A DNA stretch of 64,000 nt. Source: an uncultured Pelagibacteraceae bacterium (GTDB lineage: Bacteria; Pseudomonadota; Alphaproteobacteria; Pelagibacterales; Pelagibacteraceae). A program made the position numbers and the translations under genes. Positions 28,387-37,035 of this stretch are shown here, piece by piece; position 1 is the first letter of the stretch, and each line of letters begins with the position of its first letter. The notes below the pieces were generated by a model. That model was not told the DNA's origin. It worked only from the letters and a program-made list of their open reading frames with translations, and ran no database searches. The stretch covers positions 1-64,000 of the forward strand of contig CABZEY010000001.1 in the NCBI GenBank assembly GCA_902524955.1, given 5' to 3'.

Positions 28387-28974
28387 TTAAAAAACTATAT
28401 ATTTTTTTTTATTTAACTTTGACTGACATCTCATTATTTGTTTCTTGTATTTCTTGGCAGTTCTTGCAACTGTTTTTGCATAAGGAATTGACTCTGGCCT
28501 AAGCTGCTTAGTCCAACCATTATAATAATATAGATATTGTTTAAAATAATTTGTTTTTGATACTTTCATTTTTCTATAAGTTTGGTCAACATACCAGCCA
28601 ACAAAATCAGACGCATCTTTGAATAACACTCTTGTAACATACTTTTTGCCAGTACTTTTTTTATAGGTTTCCCAAGTATCCTCAATAGCTTGCGAATAAC
28701 CTAGTGAGCTAGATTTTCTTTTCCAAGGAATAACTTTAAATAATTTTGTTCTTTCTGGTCTCGCAAGCCAATCATATCCACTTTCCTTTCTAATAATTGC
28801 CATTTGTAATTCAATAGGAGCGCCCCACTTTCTTTCAGTAGCTTTTGCAAATTTGTACCAAAGATATTTTTCATTAAAAATTGCGCATGCATTTACTGTA
28901 TTTTTTGGTACCGAACTACAACTTAGAACAAAAAAAAGGAAAAAAAGTAAAAAAAATTTTTTTAAGTGATTCAT
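28387..28974 (-). CDS. Lipoprotein with transglycosylase SLT-like domain
   Basis: Lipobox FVLSCSS; MAIIRKESGYDW, SLGYSQAIEDTW. Confidence 0.75.
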   Translation of the reverse strand: MNHLKKFFLLFFLFFVLSCSSVPKNTVNACAIFNEKYLWYKFAKATERKWGAPIELQMAIIRKESGYDWLARPERTKLFKVIPWKRKSSSLGYSQAIEDTWETYKKSTGKKYVTRVLFKDASDFVGWYVDQTYRKMKVSKTNYFKQYLYYYNGWTKQLRPESIPYAKTVARTAKKYKKQIMRCQSKLNKKKYIVF

Positions 28975-29014
28975 TAAATGTTATAATAAAATACAATTAT
29001 AATCAGTAAAGAAA

Positions 29015-30469
29015 ATGATTAAAAATTTTGGATTTAAATTTGATAATACATATGTTGATTTGCCTGAAATTATGGCAACAAAACTGCCTCCAGTTGCAGT
29101 AAAAAAACCAAAATTAGTTGTTCTTAATCAAACACTAGCTGACTCTTTAGGATTAGACTTTTCTGAAAATACAGATGAATTAAATGCGGAAATATTATCA
29201 GGTAACAAATTAATTGAAGGATCTTGCCCACTTGCACAAGCTTATTGTGGCCATCAGTTTGGTCACTTTGTTATGTTGGGAGATGGACGTGCAATTTTAT
29301 TAGGAGAGCATCTAGATCCAAAACAACAGCGTTGGGATATTCAATTAAAGGGTTCTGGCAGAACGCCTTATTCTAGAGGAGGTGATGGTCGTGCTGCATT
29401 AGGTCCAATGCTAAGAGAGTACATTATTAGTGAGGCCATACATTTTTTAAATATTCCAACCACAAGAAGTTTAGCTGTTGTTACAACGGGTGAGGATGTT
29501 TTAAGAGAAACAAATTTAAAAGGGGCGGTGTTGACTCGTGTAGCCTCTTCTCATTTAAGAGTAGGAACTTTCCAATACATTGCAGCAAAGCAAGATATTT
29601 CTGCTCTAAAAACTTTGGTAGATTATGCAATTCAAAGACATTACCCAGAATTAATTAATGCAGAAAATAAAGCTATTGCACTTTTTAGTGCTGTAATGAC
29701 AAGGCAAATTAATCTTATTGTAAATTGGATGAGAGTTTCTTTTATTCATGGCGTGATGAATACGGATAATATGTCAATTTCTGGCGAGAGTATTGATTAT
29801 GGCCCATGTGCATTTATGGATCACTATGATACTAAAACTGTTTTTAGTTCCATTGATCATTATGGTCGTTACGCTTATGGAAGCCAGCCTGTAATTGGCC
29901 AGTGGAATTTAGCAAGATTTATCGAAAGCTTGTTTCCACTTATAGATCGAGATGGAAAAAAAGCTGAGAAAATTGCAAACGATTTAATAGCAAATTACGA
30001 AGATTTATTTGCCAATGCATTTCATAAGATGATGAAAAATAAACTCGGCATGATTTCAGATGAAGATCAAGATAAACGTATGATGACCGACCTATTTAAA
30101 TTAATGCACAAAAACCAAGCTGACTACACTAATACCTTTAGATATTTAATTAATGGAAAATTTCCTCAAGAAAAATTACTAAATGATCCTGATTTTATTA
30201 TCTGGGAAGCTGAATGGAAAAAAAGATTATCAAAAAATCAAAATAGTGAGGATGCTTATAAGTTAATGATTAAATATAACCCAGTGTTTATTCCAAGAAA
30301 TCATAAAGTTGAAGAAGCTTTATTTGAAGCAGAAAAGGGAAATTTTTCTAAGTTTTTGTTACTATGTAAAATTATAAAAAAACCATATGATGAGGATCTT
30401 AATCAAGAAGATTATACAAAGCCAGCACCAGCCTCTAATCGTGTGTATAAAACTTATTGTGGAACCTAA
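29015..30469 (+). CDS. selO: SelO/YdiU (UPF0061) protein adenylyltransferase
   Basis: CGHQFGHFVMLGDGRAILLGE, QLKGSGRTPYSRGGDGRAALGPMLREYIISEA, HGVMNTDNMSISGESIDYGPCAFMD, C-terminal KTYCGT. Confidence 0.95.
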   Translation: MIKNFGFKFDNTYVDLPEIMATKLPPVAVKKPKLVVLNQTLADSLGLDFSENTDELNAEILSGNKLIEGSCPLAQAYCGHQFGHFVMLGDGRAILLGEHLDPKQQRWDIQLKGSGRTPYSRGGDGRAALGPMLREYIISEAIHFLNIPTTRSLAVVTTGEDVLRETNLKGAVLTRVASSHLRVGTFQYIAAKQDISALKTLVDYAIQRHYPELINAENKAIALFSAVMTRQINLIVNWMRVSFIHGVMNTDNMSISGESIDYGPCAFMDHYDTKTVFSSIDHYGRYAYGSQPVIGQWNLARFIESLFPLIDRDGKKAEKIANDLIANYEDLFANAFHKMMKNKLGMISDEDQDKRMMTDLFKLMHKNQADYTNTFRYLINGKFPQEKLLNDPDFIIWEAEWKKRLSKNQNSEDAYKLMIKYNPVFIPRNHKVEEALFEAEKGNFSKFLLLCKIIKKPYDEDLNQEDYTKPAPASNRVYKTYCGT

Positions 30470-30490
30470 TTTATATTTATAAACTAACTT

Positions 30491-30589
30491 ATGAGCATTA
30501 AAAAAATTAATCAAACACGTAGAAAGCTGACCAAGTTTATTAATAAAATTAATCAAGCTAATAAGAAAAAAAAGGTTAATAAAAAATGA
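30491..30589 (+). CDS. Tiny Lys-rich ORF (32 aa)
   Basis: MSIKKINQTRRKLTKFINKINQANKKKKVNKK; ATGA overlap with 30586 CDS. Confidence 0.4.
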   Translation: MSIKKINQTRRKLTKFINKINQANKKKKVNKK

Positions 30590-30975
30590 GTGAACAAATT
30601 ATCATGAATTTAGTTTCTTTGGTTTTGGGTGTAATGTTGTTTTTTTCTTTTGTTTTAGCACCAATGATATTCAAAGTTTTGCCGCCAGATAATGCGAGTG
30701 TTTTCGTTCGGGCAATTTTTCCTTATTATTATTTAGTAAACCTTTTAATACTAAGTATCATTTCTTTTTTTTACATTTATTATCAAACTTTTGTTTTAGA
30801 TTTTTATTTAATTCTAATTTCCGCATTACTTTTCTTTTTTAATCTAATTTATCTCATGCCTAAAATTAACAAATATAAAGATCAACAAAACGAAAAAGCA
30901 TTTAAAATTTCTCATTTACTCTCAGTAATTATTAACTTCATACAGCTGATTGCGCTAGGTATTGTATTATTATAA
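30586..30975 (+). CDS. DUF4149-like membrane protein
   Basis: 4 TM helices; family from recall. Confidence 0.6.
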   Translation: MSEQIIMNLVSLVLGVMLFFSFVLAPMIFKVLPPDNASVFVRAIFPYYYLVNLLILSIISFFYIYYQTFVLDFYLILISALLFFFNLIYLMPKINKYKDQQNEKAFKISHLLSVIINFIQLIALGIVLL

Positions 30976-30994
30976 TAAGTAAACCTTTAGAAAA

Positions 30995-31297
30995 TTAAGC
31001 AATTCGGTTTTTAAAATTATTTAATATATTTTCAACTTTTTTATAATTTCCAGATATTGAATTCTGGGTATCAATATAATATTGATCAAGCTTGTTCATA
31101 TCGTAATTTATTTCCTCAAAAATTTTTATTGCCTCATCATGATTACGCTTTAGCTCAAAGGCCAAACCTTTTAATTTTGCGTCATTGCTTTCATCGGCTA
31201 TTTGTTTTGAAATTAAGCTTGCCTTTTTAAGTAATGCAAAAGCTTCTTCTTCTTTCTTTACATTTTTCTTTTTGAAAATATTTAGAAATGAAAACAT
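30995..31297 (-). CDS. Hypothetical helical protein
   Basis: 100 aa predicted helical. Confidence 0.5.
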   Translation of the reverse strand: MFSFLNIFKKKNVKKEEEAFALLKKASLISKQIADESNDAKLKGLAFELKRNHDEAIKIFEEINYDMNKLDQYYIDTQNSISGNYKKVENILNNFKNRIA

Positions 31298-31327
31298 TAA
31301 TTTACACTATATTGATTTGTCAAAATT

Positions 31328-31561
31328 TTAAACCGATTTAGATTTAAAATTATTAGTCCATAATTTATCTAATATGTAATACCAAAAACCGTTGATAGTA
31401 GGCTCTACCAAGGCCACTAAACCAGCCTCAAATAAACTTGCACCTGTTAAAATAGATACAACTGTCATCGCAATGATTACATGACCAATGGTATAGACTA
31501 ACGCTCTTCCAACGCTAGTACCTGCAATAACGTTAAAAATTCCTTTTTTAAATTCTGTCAT
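31328..31561 (-). CDS. DUF2061-like small membrane protein
   Basis: GRALVYTIGHVIIAM...EPTINGFWYYILDKLW. Confidence 0.65.
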   Translation of the reverse strand: MTEFKKGIFNVIAGTSVGRALVYTIGHVIIAMTVVSILTGASLFEAGLVALVEPTINGFWYYILDKLWTNNFKSKSV

Positions 31562-31562
31562 A

Positions 31563-31584
31563 AAGTTTAGCCTTGGCTAAACTT
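31563..31584. promoter_or_regulatory. 22-bp palindromic operator (candidate MntR/DtxR-type box)
   Basis: AAGTTTAGCC-TT-GGCTAAACTT, perfect 10-bp arms in the divergent intergenic region next to an MntR-like gene. Confidence 0.65.
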
Positions 31585-31638
31585 ATTACTTGCGTCCAAC
31601 AATTGCAAGTGCTAATCAGAATTTGTTTAGTAAAAATT

Positions 31639-32055
31639 ATGAAAACAACTAGATCTAGTAGCCCTCAAAACTTTATAACTACAAAAAATAGGAAAAGCAT
31701 CGAGCTTTTTGAAGACTACGTTGAAGCAATCAATGAAATTCTCTTAAAAAAAGGTTCAGTTAAAAATGTAGATCTTTGTAAATACTTTGGTGTTTCTAAC
31801 GCAACCGTGAGTAAAAATATCCGAAGGTTAATAAAAGAAGAATTGGTCAAAAGTGAAAAATATAAAAATATTTTTTTAACAAAAAATGGAAAAACGTTAG
31901 CAGAAAAATCAAACACTAGGCATGAAATTCTCTACAAGTTTTTAACAAAACTCGGTGTGCCAAATAAAATAGCTGAAGTTGACTCTGAAGGTATGGAACA
32001 TCATATAAGCAAAGAAACTCTCAATATTATGAAAAAGTTTAATAATTCTAATTAA
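31639..32055 (+). CDS. mntR: MntR/DtxR-family metal-dependent transcriptional regulator
   Basis: EDYVEAINEILLKKGSVKNVDLCKYFGVSNATVSKNIRRL, LTKLGVPNKIAEVDSEGMEHHIS; start moved from TTG 31573 to ATG 31639. Confidence 0.85.
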   Translation: MKTTRSSSPQNFITTKNRKSIELFEDYVEAINEILLKKGSVKNVDLCKYFGVSNATVSKNIRRLIKEELVKSEKYKNIFLTKNGKTLAEKSNTRHEILYKFLTKLGVPNKIAEVDSEGMEHHISKETLNIMKKFNNSN

Positions 32056-33061
32056 TTACACTATATTGATAACCAAACCACTTAATTAAACCGCTAGCTG
32101 CAGGTAGTGTGCAATTTACTCTTCCGCGTCTCTTTTTAAATGGCAGATCAAATATTAATTCAATTTCACTTGAACTCACAAAATTTATCTTTGTATTTCT
32201 CCAACTGCCTCCGGAGTTATCAAAACAATTAATACCTTTCACATTTTCATTAAATGTTAATTTTAAATTTGATGGATTATTAGATGAGTTTAAGAGTATA
32301 GTTTTGGGCTCGTAGGATTTTAAATTAAATGCTCTTGATCTTAAAATATTTTTAAAACGTTTAGGTTTCCCATAGTTTTCATTTAAACTAAATCTTGGAA
32401 GATAATAAATGTTTTCATTTTGACTTATTACACCCGAGTGCTGACCGAAGATAATTTTATAATTAAATTTTTTAATTAGATTAATTAAATCTTCGCTCGT
32501 TTCTCCAAAGGTATGCGCATATAAATCTGGAATAAACTTTAATTCTTTTAAATAGTCTTGATGTGATTTTTCTATATCTTTTTTTACTTCGTCAAGCTTC
32601 ATATCAACAAAATACTCATGGCTCCAAGAGTGTCCTCCAATGGTCACTAAACCAGAGTCTCTTAGTTCTCTGATTTGGTCCCATGTCATATAGTTTGGAT
32701 GATTACTGTTGATCTCCCTTGTGTTAACAAAAATAATAAAAGGAATTTTTTTTTCTTTTAGTAAAGGCCAGGCATTTTGATAAAAGCTTTTAAAAGAATC
32801 ATCAACCGTCAACAAGATATGCCTTTGTTCAAATTTTTTTCCTTCTAATATATGTTTTTTAAATTTTGATGGTTCTATAAATTTTAATCCACTTTCCTCA
32901 ATTGCTTTTAAGTGTTGTTTAAACATTTCAATCGAGACATTTGTACTTGGATATTTTCCTTCACCTACACGATGGTACATTAGAGATATAACTCCAAGTT
33001 CCTCTGAGATAGATTGAAATGGGTATGAAATTATTATTAAAAAAATAATTAATTTTTTCAT
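32048..33061 (-). CDS. Polysaccharide deacetylase family protein
   Basis: LMYHRVGEGKYPSTNVSIEMF, LLTVDDSFKSFYQNAWPLLKEKKIPFIIFV, IGGHSWSHEYF. Confidence 0.88.
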   Translation of the reverse strand: MKKLIIFLIIISYPFQSISEELGVISLMYHRVGEGKYPSTNVSIEMFKQHLKAIEESGLKFIEPSKFKKHILEGKKFEQRHILLTVDDSFKSFYQNAWPLLKEKKIPFIIFVNTREINSNHPNYMTWDQIRELRDSGLVTIGGHSWSHEYFVDMKLDEVKKDIEKSHQDYLKELKFIPDLYAHTFGETSEDLINLIKKFNYKIIFGQHSGVISQNENIYYLPRFSLNENYGKPKRFKNILRSRAFNLKSYEPKTILLNSSNNPSNLKLTFNENVKGINCFDNSGGSWRNTKINFVSSSEIELIFDLPFKKRRGRVNCTLPAASGLIKWFGYQYSVIN

Positions 33062-33723
33062 TTTATTAATTCGTAATTCTTAAGTTTATAGTCCCATTTT
33101 CCCTTTTTATGAAGAACTTGATGAACAATCATTTTTGTCTTCTCATCAAACCAGACTTGAGTATTTAATTTTTTTCCCTTTATATCATATAATGATGTAT
33201 TGAAATCTTTATTCATAAATTTAAAGTTGTCTCTTTTAATGAATTTAACTTTTTGATCTAGCACTCTACAAGTAATACCTGAAACCTGTTTTGATACAGT
33301 CAAAATTTCATGATTCCAATAGGAGGATATTCGAAATGGTACATCAATGATGCCTTCATAATTTGTTCCAGAAACTTTATATATTGAATTTTTCAAACTA
33401 ATTTTGCAAAATTTAGCTTTTCCATTATCGTTAGTTTTTGACTCAAATGTTACTAATTTACCTTGAGAATTATATCTCTCTATACCTTGTGAATTATATT
33501 TGTAAAAATTTATGCCAAACTTCTTAAGCTTAAAATTAATAACATTTGTTACCTTCAAATCTCCATTCTCAGACCAATCAAAATCAATATGGTGATAACC
33601 AACATAATTTCCGTTTCTATTAATATCAAATTGAAGATTGCTTAAATTTGAGTAATGCGAGATATGAGCAAAACAATTAGATGTTTTTAAAAGTACAATA
33701 AATAAAAGAATATGTTTTTTCAT
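33058..33723 (-). CDS. Exported protein, DUF6134-like
   Basis: Signal peptide; beta-rich, DFDWSENGDLKV...VWFDEKTKMIV. Confidence 0.6.
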   Translation of the reverse strand: MKKHILLFIVLLKTSNCFAHISHYSNLSNLQFDINRNGNYVGYHHIDFDWSENGDLKVTNVINFKLKKFGINFYKYNSQGIERYNSQGKLVTFESKTNDNGKAKFCKISLKNSIYKVSGTNYEGIIDVPFRISSYWNHEILTVSKQVSGITCRVLDQKVKFIKRDNFKFMNKDFNTSLYDIKGKKLNTQVWFDEKTKMIVHQVLHKKGKWDYKLKNYELIK

Positions 33724-33778
33724 TATATATTGTTTATCTTGTATTGGTAATGCATCAAAGTAAAAAGGTTTTATACAA

Positions 33779-34687
33779 ATGCAATTAGGTATTTATTTTA
33801 AATTATTTGAGGTTATCTTTCCTGTGTTTCTGGTGATTGGAATAGGTTACTGGTTTGGAAAAAAAAATCCAAATTTCAAAAGCGATATTATAACCAACTT
33901 TGCAGGAAAAATAGGTGTACCAGCACTTTTATTTTATTCATTAGCTGCATCTAATACACTTGATTTTTCTACTTTTATTCAATTTGGACTGCTTACTTTC
34001 ATTTTTGTTGGTTGCTTTTCGATTATAGGAATTATCGTTTTAAAATTACTTAAAAGAGACCAGGTGACAGAACTTGGTCCACTGATACTTCCTAATACCG
34101 GTAATTTAGGACTTCCTATTTGTTTGTTTGCATATGGTGACAAAGGTTTTTCAATTGCAAGCTCAATAGCAGCAGTTATTATGCTTCTCCATTTTACGTT
34201 AGGTATTTTTATTGCAAGTAAAAAATTTAGTTTAAGACCTCTTATTGAATCAATTCCAATGCACTCACTGCTTATTTCAGGTGTCATGCTCTATTTTAAT
34301 ATAAAACCACCTGTATTTTTGGTTAATACAACTATGTTATTGAGTTACTCTACAATTTTTTTAATCCTTGCATCTCTTGGTATTGCATTAAGTAACTTAG
34401 AAACGAAAAATTTCAAATCTAATTCAGTTATTTCAATTGTAAGATTAATAAGTGGACCAGTAATAGCATTATTAATTATATATAGCTTTGGTTTAAAAAG
34501 TTATGAAGCTGGTGTTTTATTCATTTGTGCTTCTATGCCATCTGCGATACTTAATTTTTTATTGGCAAAAATGTACTCAAAGAAAATTCATTCAGATAAT
34601 ATCGCGTCAGTCATAGTAATTTCAACAACACTTTCTTTCGTGACAATTCCGCTTGTTGTATTTTATGCTCTGAGGTATTTTAATTAA
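33779..34687 (+). CDS. AEC-family transporter
   Basis: FPVFLVIGIGYWFGKK...GKIGVPALLFYSLA...LPNTGNLGLPICLFAYG. Confidence 0.87.
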   Translation: MQLGIYFKLFEVIFPVFLVIGIGYWFGKKNPNFKSDIITNFAGKIGVPALLFYSLAASNTLDFSTFIQFGLLTFIFVGCFSIIGIIVLKLLKRDQVTELGPLILPNTGNLGLPICLFAYGDKGFSIASSIAAVIMLLHFTLGIFIASKKFSLRPLIESIPMHSLLISGVMLYFNIKPPVFLVNTTMLLSYSTIFLILASLGIALSNLETKNFKSNSVISIVRLISGPVIALLIIYSFGLKSYEAGVLFICASMPSAILNFLLAKMYSKKIHSDNIASVIVISTTLSFVTIPLVVFYALRYFN

Positions 34688-35014
34688 TTATTTTTTAGGT
34701 TCTGATTTGGGCACAGTTTTTTTAGGTGCTTCACTCGTTCTTTCTCTGAGATATTTGCCAACATTTCCCCTGTTGTAAGTAAATAAATATGGGTCCTGTC
34801 TAACTAATCCAGCACAATAAGCTGTAACATCGTTTGTTTGAATTCCATTAGCTTTGATGTCTTTTTTGCAATTATTTAGGTACCTTACGTCTCTATATTG
34901 CTCTTCAATTTGTAAACCTAAAAATAACGATAAGACAAGAGCTATAATAAATAATAAAATATTTGTGCCTCTCATAATTGTTTTCTTGGTAAATGGTATT
35001 TTGATGTAAGTCAA
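34688..35014 (-). CDS. Hypothetical single-TM protein
   Basis: 108 aa, one TM helix, YLNNCKKDIKANG...YCAGLVRQDPYLFTYNRGNVGKYLRE. Confidence 0.55.
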   Translation of the reverse strand: MTYIKIPFTKKTIMRGTNILLFIIALVLSLFLGLQIEEQYRDVRYLNNCKKDIKANGIQTNDVTAYCAGLVRQDPYLFTYNRGNVGKYLRERTSEAPKKTVPKSEPKK

Positions 35015-35017
35015 TTT

Positions 35018-35044
35018 AATTGGGGTGATAGAATCACCCCAATT
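35018..35044. terminator. Perfect 12-bp stem-loop, likely terminator
   Basis: AATTGGGGTGAT-AGA-ATCACCCCAATT. Confidence 0.65.
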
Positions 35045-35056
35045 TAAATATGATAA

Positions 35057-35203
35057 TCAAATACCTTTTTGATTAGGATTAATTACGTTATCTTTCGCTC
35101 GTGGACGACTATTTCGCTCACGAAATGTTTTTCGAATTTGACGTAAGGCATTTGCGCCAGTGTTGCTGACTTTACGCAACAATTGGAAATCCCTATAAAA
35201 CAT
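35057..35203 (-). CDS. Small basic protein (48 aa)
   Basis: MFYRDFQLLRKVSNTGANALRQIRKTFRERNSRPRAKDNVINPNQKGI; preceded by GGAGGG Shine-Dalgarno. Confidence 0.55.
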   Translation of the reverse strand: MFYRDFQLLRKVSNTGANALRQIRKTFRERNSRPRAKDNVINPNQKGI

Positions 35204-35240
35204 AGACCCTCCTTATTATAAAAAATTGTTACGCCTTTTA

Positions 35241-35309
35241 ACTCATGGCTATGAGTCACTTTTTAACCATGTGATATGGTTTAATTTTATGCATAACAGC
35301 TATGCATAA
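35241..35309. repeat. Three regularly spaced inverted repeats
   Basis: ACTCAT-GGCT-ATGAGT (35241-35256), AACCAT-GTGAT-ATGGTT (35265-35281), TTATGCATA-ACAGC-TATGCATAA (35287-35309); centres about 25 bp apart. Confidence 0.7.
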
Positions 35310-35378
35310 TACACATAGTATATTTTTGTGTCTTCTTTTCAAGCTTAAAAAAGGGTATCTTAAATAGAAATTTTAATT

Positions 35379-35930
35379 ATGAGTCACTGCGAAAAAGTTG
35401 ATGGAATTCAACAACCTGACAAAGAAACAGAGGGTTACGTTTTTAATCACATGATGCTTAGGATCAAAGATCCAAAACGTTCTTTGGATTTTTACTCAAA
35501 AGTCATGGGTATGAGAATGGTAAAAAAATTAGATTTTCCTTCGATGAAATTTTCTTTATATTTTTTAGGCAACCTCTCTGATGAAGAAGTTAAAAATGCT
35601 CCAACTGATAGCTACGAAAGAACGATATGGGCATTTCGACAAAAGGGTCTTTTAGAACTAACGCATAATTGGGGCGCAGAAAACGATGATAATGTAAAAT
35701 TTCATGATGGTAACGCTGAACCAAAAGGATTTGGGCACATTTGTTTTTCTGTACCTGATGTTTATGCAGCATGTAAAAGGTTTGAAAAATATAAAATGGA
35801 ATTTGTTAAAAAAGCCGATGACGGTTCGATGAAGCCTTTAGCTTTTGTAAAAGATCCTGATGGTTACTGGATTGAAATCATTGAAGCTAGAGCAACTGCA
35901 AACATTGCTAAAGAACTAGGTAAAATCTAA
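35379..35930 (+). CDS. gloA: Lactoylglutathione lyase (glyoxalase I)
   Basis: FNHMMLRIKDPKRSLDFYSKVMGMRMVKKLDFPSMKFSLYFL, GFGHICFSVPDV, FVKDPDGYWIEII. Confidence 0.93.
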   Translation: MSHCEKVDGIQQPDKETEGYVFNHMMLRIKDPKRSLDFYSKVMGMRMVKKLDFPSMKFSLYFLGNLSDEEVKNAPTDSYERTIWAFRQKGLLELTHNWGAENDDNVKFHDGNAEPKGFGHICFSVPDVYAACKRFEKYKMEFVKKADDGSMKPLAFVKDPDGYWIEIIEARATANIAKELGKI

Positions 35931-35986
35931 TTTATTAAAAGTTACAATTTATACTAGAAAAAGCAAATATTTTATAAAACTTAATT

Positions 35987-36026
35987 TTGCTATGCATCAC
36001 ATAATCTTGCTATGCATCACATAATC
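35987..36026. repeat. Perfect 20-bp tandem duplication
   Basis: TTGCTATGCATCACATAATC twice in direct succession. Confidence 0.95.
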
Positions 36027-36101
36027 AATTATTTGATGGGATCAATGGTTGAGATCGATAGCTCATTTTGCTAATATTTCATTAACAAATTTGGGGGAGG
36101 C

Positions 36102-36458
36102 TTGAAGTTATTTTTAGTCACATTGATAATCTTATTATCAACTCAGATCACTAAAGCTGAGATTAATCAATTGTTCATTAAAAATTGTGCAACTTGTCAT
36201 TCAGTTCAAAAAGGAGATAAAACTTTAAGAGCTGGACCAAATTTATGGGGAGTGTTCGGTCGAAAGGCTGCAGCACAAAAAGATTACACCATGTATTCAG
36301 AGGCAATCAAAAAATCAGGGTTAATATGGAATGACCAAAATCTTGATAAGTGGCTAACAAATTCGGGAGGATTTATGCCAGGTACGAATATGTATTATAT
36401 GCAAGCTGATGCAAGTGTAAGAAAAACAATAATCGATTACTTAAAAACACTTAAGTAG
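36102..36458 (+). CDS. Class I c-type cytochrome (TTG start)
   Basis: Signal peptide, CATCHSVQKGDKTLRAGPNLWGVFGRKAA, FMPGTNMYYM; GGGGGAGG Shine-Dalgarno. Confidence 0.9.
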   Translation: MKLFLVTLIILLSTQITKAEINQLFIKNCATCHSVQKGDKTLRAGPNLWGVFGRKAAAQKDYTMYSEAIKKSGLIWNDQNLDKWLTNSGGFMPGTNMYYMQADASVRKTIIDYLKTLK

Positions 36459-36480
36459 TCAAAATCTGGGGGAGAAAATA

Positions 36481-37026
36481 ATGCGTGTATTGAAAAAACA
36501 AGCAATATCACGACGTTCCTTTCTTAAAGGAAGTACAGTTACTGCTCTTGGTTTAACAGTTATGGGTCCAACAATATTTGGAAAAAATAATGCTTGGTCT
36601 GCAACTTTTAAAAATATAAGCGCAGATGACGGTGCTACTCTAGTTCAGATGGCAAGAGACATCTATCCTCATGATCATTTAGCAGATAAATATTATGCTG
36701 CTGTGATTTCAGGTTATGATAAAGCCGCTGGAAAAGATAAATCTTTGAAAGGGATGATAGGAAAAGAATTAAAAAAAATTAATTCTGCTTCTATGAAAAA
36801 ATATAAAAATAACTACCGTATGATCAATCGTGAAGTTGAAAGGGTAGATATCTTAAAAGCTAACACCAAGTCACCTCTATTTGCGAAAGTGAGAGGAGAT
36901 CTTGTCGTTGGTCTTTATAATAATAAAGAAGTTTGGCCTAAATTCGGTTACGAAGGTGAGTCTGCTTCTAAAGGTGGATATCTAAACAGAGGCTACAACG
37001 ATATCGACTGGTTAGATAAAGTTTAG
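36481..37026 (+). CDS. Tat-exported small subunit of GMC-type dehydrogenase (gluconate 2-dehydrogenase subunit 3-like)
   Basis: Twin-arginine SRRSFLKGS; immediately upstream of GMC oxidoreductase. Confidence 0.75.
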   Translation: MRVLKKQAISRRSFLKGSTVTALGLTVMGPTIFGKNNAWSATFKNISADDGATLVQMARDIYPHDHLADKYYAAVISGYDKAAGKDKSLKGMIGKELKKINSASMKKYKNNYRMINREVERVDILKANTKSPLFAKVRGDLVVGLYNNKEVWPKFGYEGESASKGGYLNRGYNDIDWLDKV

Positions 37027-37035
37027 GAGGACATC

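Noticed and set aside
28701-28892. 63-aa ORF in another frame within the SLT lipoprotein gene
   Set aside because: No recognisable domain or Shine-Dalgarno; out-of-frame shadow of the lipoprotein.
29015-30469. SelO as selenoprotein with recoded stop
   Set aside because: The C-terminus reads KTYCGT with an ordinary Cys codon and no in-frame TGA; standard bacterial SelO.
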